Shown here: one piece after another, positions 1-7,913 of the stretch
Numbering within the stretch: the stretch's first letter is position 1
Layout of the letters: every line of letters begins with the position of its first letter
NCBI RefSeq assembly: GCF_048593165.1
Contig: NZ_CP184271.1
Length of the DNA stretch: 64,000 nt
Source of the DNA: Pectobacterium sp013449375
GTDB taxonomy: Bacteria > Pseudomonadota > Gammaproteobacteria > Enterobacterales > Enterobacteriaceae
Direction: 5' to 3' (one strand)
The notes under the pieces: generated by a model
The model's input: only the letters and a program-made list of their open reading frames with translations
Database searches by the model: none
Told to the model about the DNA's origin: nothing
Translations under genes and position numbers: made by a program

Positions 1-1
1 C

Positions 2-580
2 GCCGAGCATCAGGAGAGCGACCTACTTCGTCTGGAAGATGAACTGTGCCAGTCGCCCTCTAGGCTGGTGGCTGTGGGTGAGATTGGATTGGATCTCTAT
101 ATGCCGGAACCGCAGTTCGAGCGGCAGCTTACCTTCCTTGAGGCTCAGCTTCGGCTGGCGAAAAAATACGATCTCCCGACCATCCTGCATTCGCGGCGCA
201 GCCACGATAGGCTGACACAATTGCTCCGCAGGATTGACGTGCCACGTACTGGCGTCGTTCATGGGTTTGCAGGTAGCTTGGCGCAGGCGCAGGCCTTTAT
301 CCGACTGGGTTATTACATCGGTGTCGGGGGAACCATTACCTACGACAGGGCAAATAAAACGCGCCAGGCGGTTGCGCAACTGCCGTTAGATCGGTTGATG
401 CTGGAAACGGATGCACCCGATATGCCGATGAGTGGCTATCAGGGGCAGCCCAACCGACCCGAGCGCATTTCGTGCGCGTTTCAAACGCTGTGTGAGCTAC
501 GTGCAGAACCACCTGAGGAGATTGCTGAGGCGCTCTGGCAGAATTCGCATCGGTTGTTTGGACGGCTCATGTCGACTTAA
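2..580 (+). CDS. yjjV: TatD-family metal-dependent hydrolase, YjjV-like (5' end outside window)
   Basis: The open frame enters from the window edge and gives about 192 residues before the stop at 578-580. A GTG at 68 is only an internal Val codon: coding-like sequence (AEHQESDLLRLEDELC) runs in frame up to it. The fragment carries TatD-superfamily signatures: VAVGEIGLD, which holds a metal-binding Glu, ILHSRRSHD, VVHGFAG with a metal-binding His, and LMLETDAPDMP with the catalytic-region Glu and Asp. It ends with the usual helix NSHRLFGRL. TatD proteins are TIM-barrel hydrolases, several with DNase activity; the substrate of YjjV is not settled. Only the N-terminal quarter is missing. No frameshift is seen. 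Confidence 0.85.
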   Translation, partial: AEHQESDLLRLEDELCQSPSRLVAVGEIGLDLYMPEPQFERQLTFLEAQLRLAKKYDLPTILHSRRSHDRLTQLLRRIDVPRTGVVHGFAGSLAQAQAFIRLGYYIGVGGTITYDRANKTRQAVAQLPLDRLMLETDAPDMPMSGYQGQPNRPERISCAFQTLCELRAEPPEEIAEALWQNSHRLFGRLMST

Positions 581-620
581 CACGGCTACCGCGACGATAC
601 TCGCTATTCCGTAACGATGC

Positions 621-656
621 CCTCCTTATGCGGAGGACGGTTTGCTTCCGTTTTTC
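621..656 (+). terminator. Possible terminator after yjjV
   Basis: Hairpin CCTCC-ttatgc-GGAGG is followed by a short ACGG/CCGT stem and then TTTTTC. Both stems are short, so this is a moderate candidate. It lies 40 bases past the yjjV stop in the 315-base gap before the nucleoside transporter. Confidence 0.4.
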
Positions 657-716
657 TCTTATTTCTGTGTAACAATTGGCAAAACAGTCATTCTGATTTC
701 ATATATTAACCATTAA

Positions 717-736
717 ATTGTGACGAATATCACTTT
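717..736 (+). promoter_or_regulatory. CRP-binding-site candidate upstream of the nucleoside transporter
   Basis: TGTGA-CGAATA-TCACT at 719-734 matches the CRP consensus TGTGA-N6-TCACA at nine of ten half-site bases. It lies about 160 bases before the transporter ATG. A second half-site, TGTGA, occurs at 770-774. Nucleoside uptake genes of enterobacteria are classically under CRP/CytR control, so a regulatory role is plausible. CytR sites were not resolved. Confidence 0.55.
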
Positions 737-895
737 TCAGTGTTTTGGACTGTTCGATGCTGTGTGTATTTGTGACATAAATTAGCGACCTTTTCGGGCC
801 ACTCTTTATAATCGGCTCGCCAGGGCCTACTTATCGTTCTGGCGACACGATTTTTATTCTGTTTTCACTTTTTCACGCGTTATAGGGAACTGCAC

Positions 896-2173
896 ATGCA
901 ACTCGTTATGAGTCTCATCGGCATGCTTGTTCTGATTTTGTTCGCGGTTATGTTGTCCAGTAATCGTAAAGCGATCAGATTGCGCACCGTAGTTGGTGCT
1001 TTCGTTATTCAGATTGGTATCGGTGCGTTGGTGTTGTATGTGCCAGTAGGACGCAAAATTCTGGAAGGATTAACGGGCGGTGTAGCAAACGTTATCGCCT
1101 ACGGAAACCAAGGGGTTTCATTTATTTTTGGCGGTCTGGTTTCCAACAAAATGTTTGAAGTCTTTGGCGGTGGCGGGTTTGTTTTCGCATTCCGTGTATT
1201 GCCGATCATCGTCTTTTTCTCTTCCCTTGTGGCGGTGCTGTACTACATGGGGGTGATGCAGTGGGTCATCCGTTTATTAGGTGGTGGGTTGCAGAAACTG
1301 TTGGGAACCTCCCGTACAGAGTCGCTCTCTGCCACTGCTAATATTTTTGTCGGCCAAACGGAAGCGCCACTGGTGGTTCGCCCGTATATTGCCAACATGA
1401 CGCGCTCTGAACTGTTTGCGGTGATGTGCGGTGGATTGGCTTCCATTGCGGGATCGGTGATGGCGGGTTATGCCCAGATGGGCGTGCCGCTGGACTACCT
1501 GATTGCAGCCTCCTTTATGGCTGCGCCGGGTGGATTGCTGTTCGCCAAACTGATGGTGCCGGAAACGGAGAAAACGCACGATCATGACGAGATGGTTGGG
1601 TTTGTCGATGAAGACGATCGCCCAGCTAACGTCATCGATGCAGCGGCAAGCGGCGCGGCGTCCGGTATGCAGTTGGCGCTGAATGTGGGCGCGATGCTGC
1701 TGGCTTTTGTCGCGTTGATTGCTCTTCTTAACGGCATTCTGGGCGGCATCGGTGGCTGGTTTGATTATCCGCAACTGTCGTTGCAACTGATTCTGGGATG
1801 GGTATTCTCACCCGTTGCTTTCTTGATCGGTGTACCGTGGCATGAAGCAACGGTAGCGGGCTCGTTCATTGGGCAAAAGCTGATTGTTAACGAGTTCGTC
1901 GCTTACATGAATTTCAGCGAGTACCTGAAGGCAGATGATGTGGTTGCCGCTGCGGGCTTGCAAGTTCTGTCGGACCATACCAAAGCTGTGATTTCGTTCG
2001 CGCTGTGCGGCTTTGCTAACCTTTCGTCTATTGCTATCCTTATTGGAGGTTTGGGCAGTATGGCACCGAGTCGGCGCCAGGATATTGCCCGCTTGGGTTT
2101 GAAAGCGGTCGCGGCAGGTACGCTTTCTAACCTGATGAGCGCCTGCATCGCAGGGTTCTTCCTGACCCTGTAA
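896..2173 (+). CDS. nupC: NupC-family concentrative nucleoside transporter
   Basis: 425-residue inner-membrane protein of the concentrative nucleoside transporter (CNT) family, which imports nucleosides with protons. The hydrophobic profile fits the family. Conserved stretches include GQTEAPLVVRPY (family motif G-Q-[ST]-E-A-P), a loop rich in D/E/H near residues 225-245, and GFANLSSIAI-GGLGSMAP near the C-terminus. The ATG at 896 has a GGGA Shine-Dalgarno a few bases upstream. It is monocistronic, with a CRP-like site upstream and a hairpin downstream. CNT paralogues (NupC, NupX, PsuT types) are hard to separate by eye, so the symbol is a family-level assignment. Confidence 0.85.
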   Translation: MQLVMSLIGMLVLILFAVMLSSNRKAIRLRTVVGAFVIQIGIGALVLYVPVGRKILEGLTGGVANVIAYGNQGVSFIFGGLVSNKMFEVFGGGGFVFAFRVLPIIVFFSSLVAVLYYMGVMQWVIRLLGGGLQKLLGTSRTESLSATANIFVGQTEAPLVVRPYIANMTRSELFAVMCGGLASIAGSVMAGYAQMGVPLDYLIAASFMAAPGGLLFAKLMVPETEKTHDHDEMVGFVDEDDRPANVIDAAASGAASGMQLALNVGAMLLAFVALIALLNGILGGIGGWFDYPQLSLQLILGWVFSPVAFLIGVPWHEATVAGSFIGQKLIVNEFVAYMNFSEYLKADDVVAAAGLQVLSDHTKAVISFALCGFANLSSIAILIGGLGSMAPSRRQDIARLGLKAVAAGTLSNLMSACIAGFFLTL

Positions 2174-2205
2174 ATGTAACCAGGCATTCTTGCAGTAGCG
2201 AGATG

Positions 2206-2227
2206 ATGGGCGGCGAAAGTCGCCCAT
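2206..2227 (+). terminator. Hairpin terminator after nupC
   Basis: ATGGGCG-gcgaaagt-CGCCCAT forms a 7-bp stem followed by the T-rich TGTTCGTTTAT. It lies 33 bases beyond the nupC stop. Confidence 0.5.
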
Positions 2228-2322
2228 TGTTCGTTTATATCCCTACCCTAATCAGGGATTAAGCGTGGCCTACGCAGTGTTTACCGAATGCGGGTGCGAC
2301 ATGCTTGCCTGAGTGGAGTGAC

Positions 2323-3039
2323 ATGCTTTCTGCTTTTATTGATGATGTTGAATGGATTACTTTTCCACGGGCAACGGACGGCGCCACCTACCCTGGTATT
2401 ACTGCTCGCTGCCATTTCCATTTGTCTGCCTATGACGACGCGCTGTTTGCTGCGTCGAATATCCCTTTACCTGATGCGCTCACACGCGCCGTGCCGAAAC
2501 GGCGTGCCGAGTTTCTGGCTGGGCGTTATCTTGCCAGACAGGTATTGAATAAACTGGGTCACCCTGAGTTTGTGCTGTGCAGTGGGGAAGATCGTTCACC
2601 GCAGTGGCCGGAAAATATTGCTGGGGCGCTGAGCCATAATAAAGACAGCGTACTCTGTGCCGCCCATTTACGTAGCGATACGCTATCGTGCGTGGGGGTG
2701 GATATCGAAGGATTCATGTCCGATGAACGTGCGCAATCGCTGTGGCCCGGCATCATCGGTGATAAGGAATACCAGTGGTTTCAGGAACGTGATGAATCGT
2801 TCTGCTGTTTGCTGACGGTAAGCTTCTCGGCGAAAGAAAGCCTGTTTAAAGCGCTTTACCCGCAGGTGCGGCACTACTTTGATTTTCTGGATGCCAGGCT
2901 GGTGGCGCTGGATATCACCAAACGCGAGTTTGAACTGGAACTGCTGACCGATCTGACGCCGACGTTTTATGCCGGACGCCGCTTTAAAGGCGCGTATCTG
3001 CTGAGAGAGTACGACGTCACCACGTTTATCTGTTGCTAA
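2323..3039 (+). CDS. entD: 4'-phosphopantetheinyl transferase, EntD-like
   Basis: Sfp/EntD-type enzyme that moves phosphopantetheine from CoA to carrier-protein serines, activating the NRPS carriers encoded downstream. Motifs in order: KRRAEFLAGRYLAR (CoA-binding basic region), GALSHN, VGVDIEGF (Mg-binding Asp and Glu), and FSAKESLFKALYPQV (the F-S-x-K-E-S-x-F-K signature). The ATG at 2323 is chosen because GGAG ends four bases before it; an in-frame TTG at 2305 would add six residues without a better site. The length of 238 residues suits EntD. It stands alone on the plus strand, convergent with the receptor gene, and fits the siderophore locus functionally. Confidence 0.9.
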   Translation: MLSAFIDDVEWITFPRATDGATYPGITARCHFHLSAYDDALFAASNIPLPDALTRAVPKRRAEFLAGRYLARQVLNKLGHPEFVLCSGEDRSPQWPENIAGALSHNKDSVLCAAHLRSDTLSCVGVDIEGFMSDERAQSLWPGIIGDKEYQWFQERDESFCCLLTVSFSAKESLFKALYPQVRHYFDFLDARLVALDITKREFELELLTDLTPTFYAGRRFKGAYLLREYDVTTFICC

Positions 3040-3042
3040 AAA

Positions 3043-3062
3043 AGCCCGCGAATTCGCGGGCT
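3043..3062 (-). terminator. Intrinsic terminator of the siderophore receptor operon
   Basis: AGCCCGCG-AATT-CGCGGGCT is a perfect 8-bp stem. Read on the minus strand it is followed by six T, ideal for the receptor gene ending at 3091. It may also stop plus-strand transcription from entD, though no T-run follows on that side. Confidence 0.8.
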
Positions 3063-3090
3063 CAGCATTATTGATTAGCACCTATTGGCA

Positions 3091-5037
3091 TCAGAACTTA
3101 TAGCTCACGCCGCCGTATACCGTACGTCCAGACAGGAAGTAATCGTTGTTGGTAGCAACGTAATCCCGTTTTTCGTTGGTCAGGTTCGTGAGGCCCAGTT
3201 TCAGATCCACGTTTTTAACCGGCGTATAGGTAGCACCGATATCCACGGTATTAAAGCCTCTGGTTCTAAGTACTTCTTTATCACGCAGATATTGGTTGCC
3301 CGCGTACTGATAGGATATGTAGGTCGAGAGATTATCCAGCGCCTGCCAGTTCAACTGCGTGTTAACCGTATTTTTCGGCGTTTGTTTCAGACGCTTTCTG
3401 GTGGTGCGGTCTTCGGCATCGACGATGGTCCAGTTGGTGGTCCAGTTCAGATCCTCTGTCAGATCGATCCAGAATGAGGTTTCAATCCCCTGAATTCGTG
3501 CTTTATTCACGTTTTCATAGGTTCGTGTTAGCGAATTGGTTTGAATCATATCCTTGATGTCATTATCAAATAATGTGACTCCTGCGCCAAATCGCTCAGC
3601 CTCGTAGGCGGTACCTAACTCATAACTTATGGCTGTCTCTGGCTTAAGGTCAGGGTTCCCAAGGATAAAGCATGTTCCCTGACAGGAGGCTAAAGCATAA
3701 CCTTTGACCGACTGCGAAAGTGTTGGGGCTTTATAGGCTTTGCTGACACCGCCTTTTATCACCCAGTTATCGGTCAAACTATACGTTGCATAGGCACGAG
3801 GGCTAAATTCTGTTCCGTAGACCTCATGCTGGTCGACACGACCTCCGAAGGTTAATGCCAGATCGCCAAGTTTAAATTCGTCTTGTAAGAAAAGTGCGCC
3901 TTGGCTGACATCGATCCCACCATTTTGTAGGTACATGCTATGTTTTAATGATGTCAGCAGGTATTCACCACCGCCAGTCAGCAGATGATCGCCCAGATAG
4001 CCAGAAACCTGGCCGTCTATAGTGTGGTTATCCTGACTGATATCTGCTCTGCCACCTTTCAGCTCAGAGTTATCCATCAGATTGACATTTTCATAGTAGT
4101 AACGCAGTCGCGTATCGACATTTTCCCAACTGCCGTTGTGCGTCAAGCCAAGTCCTAAACGATCCAGTTTCTGTATATTACGTCTTGCTACGTTACGCAC
4201 ATTCCAATATACGTCACGATCGTCTTTGACATAGGTAGCATCAAAATCCAGACTCTGCTGTTCATCAATCAGCCAGGTCAAGCTACCTAATAGATTGGTA
4301 TTTTTACGCTCTTCTCGCGCATCGGTGTTGGGGTTTTTCGAGAGCTCTGTACGCCAGGCATCACGTTTGCCACCATCAATAATCAGACTGCCCAGCAGCG
4401 TATTGTCTATCAATGGGCCGCTGACGTAGCCGTTTAGGCGGTTATGGTCGCCGCCGGAACCTTCGGTCGGTGCTTCAAAGTTATAGCCGATCTCACCCGT
4501 TGCTTTCTCCCCCGGTTGGCGCAGAATTACGTTTACTACACCGCCCAGCGCGTCGGCTCCGTACAGGGATGACATGGGGCCACGGATCACCTCAATACGA
4601 TCGATGGCGGATACGGGGAGTGAAGTAAGATCAAAATCGTTGGCGTAGTCGCTGGTTAACGCCTCACGTGAGTTAACTCGACGACCATTCACCAGCAGTA
4701 GCGTGTAGTCTGCCCGCATGCCACGGATCTTGATCTCGTTACGGCCATAGGTGGATGACGGGTTGATGTTAATCCCCGGCAGCTTTTTCACCGCATCGGA
4801 AACGTTATTCACCGACATCTTTTCCAGCTCGGCGTGGGTGATGACAGAAACGCTGGCGGGGGCGCTCAGCGTGGTGTGTTTCGTCTGTGTTGCTGTCACG
4901 ACGATTTTTTCATCTGCCGCGTTTTCTGCCTGCGCAAGTGCAGGTAACGTTAGTAACCCAGTCATCAGCAGGGCGCGATACACCTTGCTGTGTGGGAAAT
5001 GATGATATGAAAAACGACTTTCTGATTTTAGCTGCAT
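3091..5037 (-). CDS. TonB-dependent catecholate siderophore receptor
   Basis: 648-residue outer-membrane receptor. A signal peptide (basic N-terminus, LLMTGLLTLPALAQA) is followed by a TonB-box-like EKIVVTAT, a plug domain (SVSVITHAELEKM through IEVIRGPMSSLYGADALGGVVNVI) and a beta barrel ending in aromatic SYKF. Two cysteines close together in ASCQGTCF suggest a disulphide-tied extracellular loop. It most resembles the CirA/FepA group. By position it is the probable uptake receptor for the siderophore made here, equivalent to FstC of Aeromonas; that link is inference. It follows the MFS gene on the same strand after an 85-base gap, so the two are likely cotranscribed under the Fur box near 6470. 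Confidence 0.9.
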   Translation of the reverse strand: MQLKSESRFSYHHFPHSKVYRALLMTGLLTLPALAQAENAADEKIVVTATQTKHTTLSAPASVSVITHAELEKMSVNNVSDAVKKLPGININPSSTYGRNEIKIRGMRADYTLLLVNGRRVNSREALTSDYANDFDLTSLPVSAIDRIEVIRGPMSSLYGADALGGVVNVILRQPGEKATGEIGYNFEAPTEGSGGDHNRLNGYVSGPLIDNTLLGSLIIDGGKRDAWRTELSKNPNTDAREERKNTNLLGSLTWLIDEQQSLDFDATYVKDDRDVYWNVRNVARRNIQKLDRLGLGLTHNGSWENVDTRLRYYYENVNLMDNSELKGGRADISQDNHTIDGQVSGYLGDHLLTGGGEYLLTSLKHSMYLQNGGIDVSQGALFLQDEFKLGDLALTFGGRVDQHEVYGTEFSPRAYATYSLTDNWVIKGGVSKAYKAPTLSQSVKGYALASCQGTCFILGNPDLKPETAISYELGTAYEAERFGAGVTLFDNDIKDMIQTNSLTRTYENVNKARIQGIETSFWIDLTEDLNWTTNWTIVDAEDRTTRKRLKQTPKNTVNTQLNWQALDNLSTYISYQYAGNQYLRDKEVLRTRGFNTVDIGATYTPVKNVDLKLGLTNLTNEKRDYVATNNDYFLSGRTVYGGVSYKF

Positions 5038-5122
5038 GTCAAAGACCCCATCAAAGAGTAGAAAAAATATCCCTGTAAACGTGCTGTGTTGTGTATTGCC
5101 GACCCATTCGTACGTGATCGGT

Positions 5123-6385
5123 TTATTGCCCTATTGTCTGGGCAGGCTGCTGTGAAGCCATCTCCCGGCCGCGTTCAGCCAGCAGTGGAATCAGGCGCAT
5201 CGTTAGCAGCATGGCGGCCAGCGCAAATACGATGCTGGCGACGGCGAGCTGTGAGACCCCATCAATTTTTCCTTCAACGGAGGTGCTCAGATAAGCGGCA
5301 GAGGCAACGCTGGCAAGCCCTGATGCCACGTTGGCCGCGGTGCCCTGATAGGACATAAACGCGGCGCGCTGATGCGGCAGCGGAATGCCGGCGGTGATCG
5401 CCAGCGTGCTGCTGGAGCGGGCTGCGCTGAGCGCCATGAACAGGGTGAACACCAGATACAGGGAAAGCGAAAAGGGCAAAACGAAACCACAGAGGATCAC
5501 AACGGCCAGCAGCAGCGTCGTCACCACGATCGTCCGGCTGGCATACCCTCGATCCAGCAGGTTGCCGCACAACTGCATGGTTACCATGCTGGCCAGCCCG
5601 CCGCAGAGATAAAGCAGGGAAATATCATCCCGCGGGAATGCCAGATTGAACTGAAAGTAGTTGGAAAAATGGGGAATCAGCAGGAAATGGCCGAACATTT
5701 GTAGCGAAACCACCGTCAGCCCCAACAGGAAAAGTGGGGAGGCCAGCAGGTCGTGCAATACGGAAGTGGGGACTGTGCTGGGTGACGCGCTTGGTTGAGA
5801 TCGGTGCGTCGGCGGCATGGAAGGAAAGAGCCACAGCACTAACAGCGCCAGCAGCAGGCCGCCGAGGCCGAAAATATAAAACGGAGCTTGCCAGTTAATA
5901 CGGTGAGCTAACTCCAGCGACAGCGGCATGATGATAATGGCCGCGAGTGAAAAACTCATACCGACGTAGGCCAACTGCTTTCCACGCTCGTTGGCCGGCA
6001 CGATATCGACCACCGCAGCCATCAACACGCCAGAGGCCGGTCCGGCGACGCAACCTGCCAGAATAAACAGCACTAAAAGATGGGTTTGGCTGGTGGCAAA
6101 CATGCAGGCCGCCGTCAGGCTGAAGCGCAGCGTCAGCAGAACGATCAGAGCATGTTTACGGTTAAATCTGTCCAGATAAGGGGCGGCGAGGAAACCGACA
6201 ATGGCGGAGGCAAACGTTGCGCCGCCGCTAATGTAGCCGATGTTCTTGGCATCCATGGAAAGCGCGCTGATGAAATCGGGACCTAACGGCATCACCATCA
6301 TCAGGCTGCCGAGGGAAAGCATGTTGATGAGCAGCGCCAGATGCACAACGGATCGGGTGTGCGGGCGGTACATGCTTTCATCCAT
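5123..6385 (-). CDS. MFS transporter, probable siderophore exporter
   Basis: About 420 residues with twelve predicted membrane spans and the MFS loop signature between spans 2 and 3 (DRFNRKHALI). A drug-efflux-like segment, GCVAGPASGVLMAAVVDIVPANERGK, lies in the fourth-fifth span region. EntS-type MFS proteins export catecholate siderophores across the inner membrane; this role is inferred from the position between the receptor and biosynthetic genes and from the shared Fur-box region. Several starts are possible: GTG at 6406, ATG at 6385 and ATG at 6373. I take 6385; the GTG has no visible Shine-Dalgarno, while 6373 has GGATGA upstream and could be correct. Confidence 0.8.
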   Translation of the reverse strand: MDESMYRPHTRSVVHLALLINMLSLGSLMMVMPLGPDFISALSMDAKNIGYISGGATFASAIVGFLAAPYLDRFNRKHALIVLLTLRFSLTAACMFATSQTHLLVLFILAGCVAGPASGVLMAAVVDIVPANERGKQLAYVGMSFSLAAIIIMPLSLELAHRINWQAPFYIFGLGGLLLALLVLWLFPSMPPTHRSQPSASPSTVPTSVLHDLLASPLFLLGLTVVSLQMFGHFLLIPHFSNYFQFNLAFPRDDISLLYLCGGLASMVTMQLCGNLLDRGYASRTIVVTTLLLAVVILCGFVLPFSLSLYLVFTLFMALSAARSSSTLAITAGIPLPHQRAAFMSYQGTAANVASGLASVASAAYLSTSVEGKIDGVSQLAVASIVFALAAMLLTMRLIPLLAERGREMASQQPAQTIGQ

Positions 6386-6460
6386 GACGGTCTCACATTT
6401 AGACACAGTTAGTAAAATATTCGCGCAGTCTAGCGCAGCTTAATTTCCCTGACAATGAAT

Positions 6461-6479
6461 GATAAGTATTTTCATTATC
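6461..6479 (-). promoter_or_regulatory. Fur box for the exporter-receptor operon
   Basis: GATAAGTATTTTCATTATC agrees with the 19-bp Fur consensus (GATAATGATAATCATTATC) at 15 positions by hand count. It lies about 75 bases upstream of the MFS gene start. Iron repression is the expected effect. Confidence 0.7.
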
Positions 6480-6662
6480 ATCTGTGATGTGGGTTTTATA
6501 ATCAATACATTCCTATTGCTAATCATTAACCGTTATGAAAGATGCCCAAAAAAATTGATTAACATCAATATAACCCCTATTTAGTGGGCGTGAATAAGCA
6601 TTCTGTGGAAGGATTGACCGAACACGTTACTTCAGTGTAATTTAACTTCGCTTGATATAAAT

Positions 6663-6684
6663 GATAATGATTTTAATAATCATT
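6663..6684 (+). promoter_or_regulatory. Fur box for the siderophore biosynthesis operon
   Basis: GATAATGATTTTAATAATC (6663-6681) matches the Fur consensus at 15 of 19 positions by hand count and continues into ATT. It ends 32 bases before the chosen GTG start, so bound Fur should cover the promoter. Together with the box at 6461 it makes the 331-base gap a divergent iron-regulated control region. Confidence 0.75.
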
Positions 6685-6716
6685 GGTATTTGATTTGCGA
6701 GCGCAGGAGCTGCCTT

Positions 6717-7913
6717 GTGGATACACTGATTACAGAAGCTGAAACATTTAGCGGGCTAACTTATTCGGAACAGACCGCTTTTTTATATGCATCGGAACAC
6801 CGTAGCCTTTCGACTTCCGGCTTATTTGAACGTATTTCGTCCCCTGTTTGCGTACCGGACTCGCACAATGATGGGCTGAGTTCTGCAATCGCGCAGGCGT
6901 TCCAGCGGGCGCGTCAGGCAGGGCAGTCGCTGCCTATTGTGGTGGGGGCGATTCCTTTTGATACCACGCAACCTTCTAGTCTCTATATCCCTGATAATTA
7001 CACCGTTACGACGAAATCTGAACTCGTCAGTCGTGCTCGTAAGCAGACGGCGGCAGCACCTGCTGCACTCACGCTGAACAGCGTTCCAGACGAGGGTCAG
7101 TTCAAGTCTATCGTGGCGGAGGCCGTTGAGCGCTTCCGCCGCGGTGAACTGAGCAAAGCGGTACTGTCACGCATTCTGGACATTGAGCTGATGGGTCCGG
7201 TTAAGGCGCAAACGATCCTCAACAACCTGATGGTGCAGAACGCGGGTGGCTATCACTTCTCGCTGCCGCTGCCTGATGGTTCCATCTTACTGGGTGCTAG
7301 CCCGGAACTGCTGCTGCGTAAGCAGGGCAACGTCATTGTTTCCAACCCGTTGGCGGGATCGGCACGACGGATGAACGATGAACATATGGATTACCTGAAT
7401 AGCCAGCGCTTGCTGAATTCCAGCAAAGACAAGCACGAGCACAAGCTAGTGGTGGATGACATTCGTCAACGTCTGATGCCGCTGTGCGCGTCGTTAACGG
7501 TGCCATCGGCACCTTCGCTGATGCACACCGCCTCCATGTGGCACTTATCTACCGCCATCAGCGGCGAACTGGTGAACCCAGAGATGACAGCGCTTCAGGT
7601 GGCCTGCCAGCTCCATCCTACCCCTGCACTGTGCGGCTTCCCCACGCAGGACGCGCGCCAGCTGATCGCTGAACTGGAACCGCACGATCGTGGCGTATTC
7701 AGCGGCATTGTCGGCTGGTGTGATGCCAACGGCGATGGCGAATGGGCGATAGCGATTCGCTGCGGCACCATCAAAAACAATCACGTCCGCCTGTTTGCTG
7801 GCGCGGGCATTGTTGAGGCGTCAGTCCCCGAGGAGGAATGGGCTGAAACTGCCGCCAAATTAAACACGATGCTGAATGCGTTTGGGCTTAACTCTGGTGT
7901 GGATGGACTATGA
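6717..7913 (+). CDS. entC: Isochorismate synthase (EntC/AmoC-like)
   Basis: Converts chorismate to isochorismate, the first step to 2,3-dihydroxybenzoate (DHB). The protein belongs to the chorismate-binding superfamily. Visible landmarks are FRRGELSKAVLSR, LLGASPELLL, SNPLAGSARR, KDKHEHKLVVDDIR, LHPTPALCGFPT and FSGIVGWCDANGDGEWAIAIR with the metal and product-binding residues. The start is GTG at 6717: AGGAG lies seven bases upstream, while a TTG at 6690 lacks such a site. That gives 398 residues, close to E. coli EntC. The stop overlaps the next start (ATGA). First gene of a seven-gene operon; gene order corresponds to amoC of Aeromonas. Confidence 0.92.
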   Translation: MDTLITEAETFSGLTYSEQTAFLYASEHRSLSTSGLFERISSPVCVPDSHNDGLSSAIAQAFQRARQAGQSLPIVVGAIPFDTTQPSSLYIPDNYTVTTKSELVSRARKQTAAAPAALTLNSVPDEGQFKSIVAEAVERFRRGELSKAVLSRILDIELMGPVKAQTILNNLMVQNAGGYHFSLPLPDGSILLGASPELLLRKQGNVIVSNPLAGSARRMNDEHMDYLNSQRLLNSSKDKHEHKLVVDDIRQRLMPLCASLTVPSAPSLMHTASMWHLSTAISGELVNPEMTALQVACQLHPTPALCGFPTQDARQLIAELEPHDRGVFSGIVGWCDANGDGEWAIAIRCGTIKNNHVRLFAGAGIVEASVPEEEWAETAAKLNTMLNAFGLNSGVDGL

